From: Planctomycetaceae bacterium
GTDB taxonomy: Bacteria; Planctomycetota; Planctomycetia; Planctomycetales; Planctomycetaceae
Direction: 5' to 3'
DNA: 6,750 nucleotides
Assembly (NCBI GenBank): GCA_015487825.1
Contig: WFOZ01000283.1
Coordinates: forward strand, 1 to 6,750
In this document: positions 6,208-6,750 of the stretch, in pieces
Layout of the letters: every line of letters starts with the position of its first letter
How positions within the stretch are numbered: the first letter of the stretch is position 1
The notes under the pieces: generated by a model
Told to the model about the DNA's origin: nothing
Databases searched by the model: none
What the model saw: only the letters and a program-made list of their open reading frames with translations
Position numbers and translations under genes: made by a program

Positions 6208-6750
6208 ATGTATTTGTTTTACATGTTACCTCCCATTCTTTTGATGATGTGGGCCCAGTATCAGGTGAAATCCGCATTTGCAAAAGGGATGCGTGTCCCC
6301 GCCCGCCTCTCGGGAGCTGAGGCGGCCAGACAAATACTTGATGCAGGTGGTCTGAGGCATGTCCCTGTTGTAGAAACTCAGGGGCACCTTTCAGATCATT
6401 TTGATCCGCGCGCCAACGAAGTCCGGCTCAGTTCAGATGTCTATCATGGCCAGACTGCAGCCTCGGTCGGAATTGCAGCTCATGAAGTGGGTCATGCATT
6501 GCAATATGCCCAGTCTTACGCACCACTTGTCATTCGAAACCTGGCTGTACCAGCCGCCCAGTTCGGAGGCGGAGCTTTTACAATTCTTCTCACGATTGGC
6601 GTGCTAATCGGCTCGCTACAGGTGATGATGCTGGGAGTCATACTATTTGGTGGAGTCGTCCTGTTTCAGGTGATTAATCTGCCTGTTGAATTTGATGCCA
6701 GTAATCGGGCAAAGCAGCTGCTGCCTGAGATGAATATTGTTGACCAGGAA
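6208..6750 (+). CDS. YugP-type membrane zinc metallopeptidase (3' end missing)
   Basis: The first 181 codons are present and the frame is open to the window edge; the family is usually about 220-240 residues, so some 40-60 residues are missing. Residues 1-19 are a membrane segment (MYLFYMLPPILLMMWAQYQ). LSGAEAARQILDAGGL (34-49) and the characteristic LSDHFDP (61-67) follow. The gluzincin-like active site HEVGH is at 92-96 in GIAAHEVGHALQYA: the two His should bind zinc and Glu93 should be catalytic. Two more membrane segments lie at ~112-134 and ~136-156, followed by the conserved NLPVEFDASNRA (157-168), whose Glu161 is a likely third ligand. These match the Zn_peptidase_2/YugP family, integral membrane proteases of unknown substrate. 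The ATG at 6208 has AGGA nine bases upstream, and an in-frame TGA lies a few codons before it. Confidence 0.92.
   Translation, partial: MYLFYMLPPILLMMWAQYQVKSAFAKGMRVPARLSGAEAARQILDAGGLRHVPVVETQGHLSDHFDPRANEVRLSSDVYHGQTAASVGIAAHEVGHALQYAQSYAPLVIRNLAVPAAQFGGGAFTILLTIGVLIGSLQVMMLGVILFGGVVLFQVINLPVEFDASNRAKQLLPEMNIVDQE

Overview
The window looks like chromosomal DNA from a planctomycete, most probably a Gimesia/Planctomyces-type marine member. This is inferred from gene content and from protein style recognised by eye: a CxC…CPxC zinc ribbon fused to a many-pass membrane protein, a small exported Tyr-rich protein, the planctomycete flavour of FabI and a short Dabb protein. Base composition is moderate, genes are loosely packed, and several intergenic gaps exceed 200 bases. 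No search could be run, so the lineage call is an inference.

Layout. On the minus strand, 32-2401 encodes a 789-residue zinc-ribbon/polytopic membrane protein of unknown function. Its two halves appear to be an ancient internal duplication. Upstream of it on the same strand lie a possible 41-residue membrane peptide (2497-2622, GTG start, weak support) and fabI (2646-3455), the NADH-dependent enoyl-ACP reductase of fatty-acid synthesis, with complete catalytic residues. Immediately upstream of fabI, 3498-3654 is a ~157-bp nested imperfect palindrome that resembles a miniature inverted-repeat element and may carry fabI's promoter. The stretch 3655-4123 has no convincing gene.

On the plus strand, 4124-4432 (Dabb-domain protein) and 4472-5626 (double zinc ribbon protein with one C-terminal membrane anchor, of the family often mislabelled 'primosomal protein N'') are probably co-transcribed. 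They converge on 5662-5991, a minus-strand gene for a secreted, about 30 % tyrosine protein. A 216-bp divergent control region (5992-6207) with two dyad symmetries separates it from 6208-6750, the N-terminal ~180 residues of a YugP-type membrane zinc metallopeptidase that runs off the window.

How the genes fit together. Apart from fabI, most products are membrane or envelope proteins, and two carry predicted zinc ribbons. The order Dabb - zinc-ribbon/TM - secreted Tyr-rich - membrane zinc protease suggests an envelope theme, but nothing in the sequence proves a shared pathway. No phage, CRISPR, tRNA, rRNA or intact transposase gene was seen. The most unusual items are the palindromic element before fabI, the internal duplication in the large membrane protein, and the Tyr-rich exported protein.
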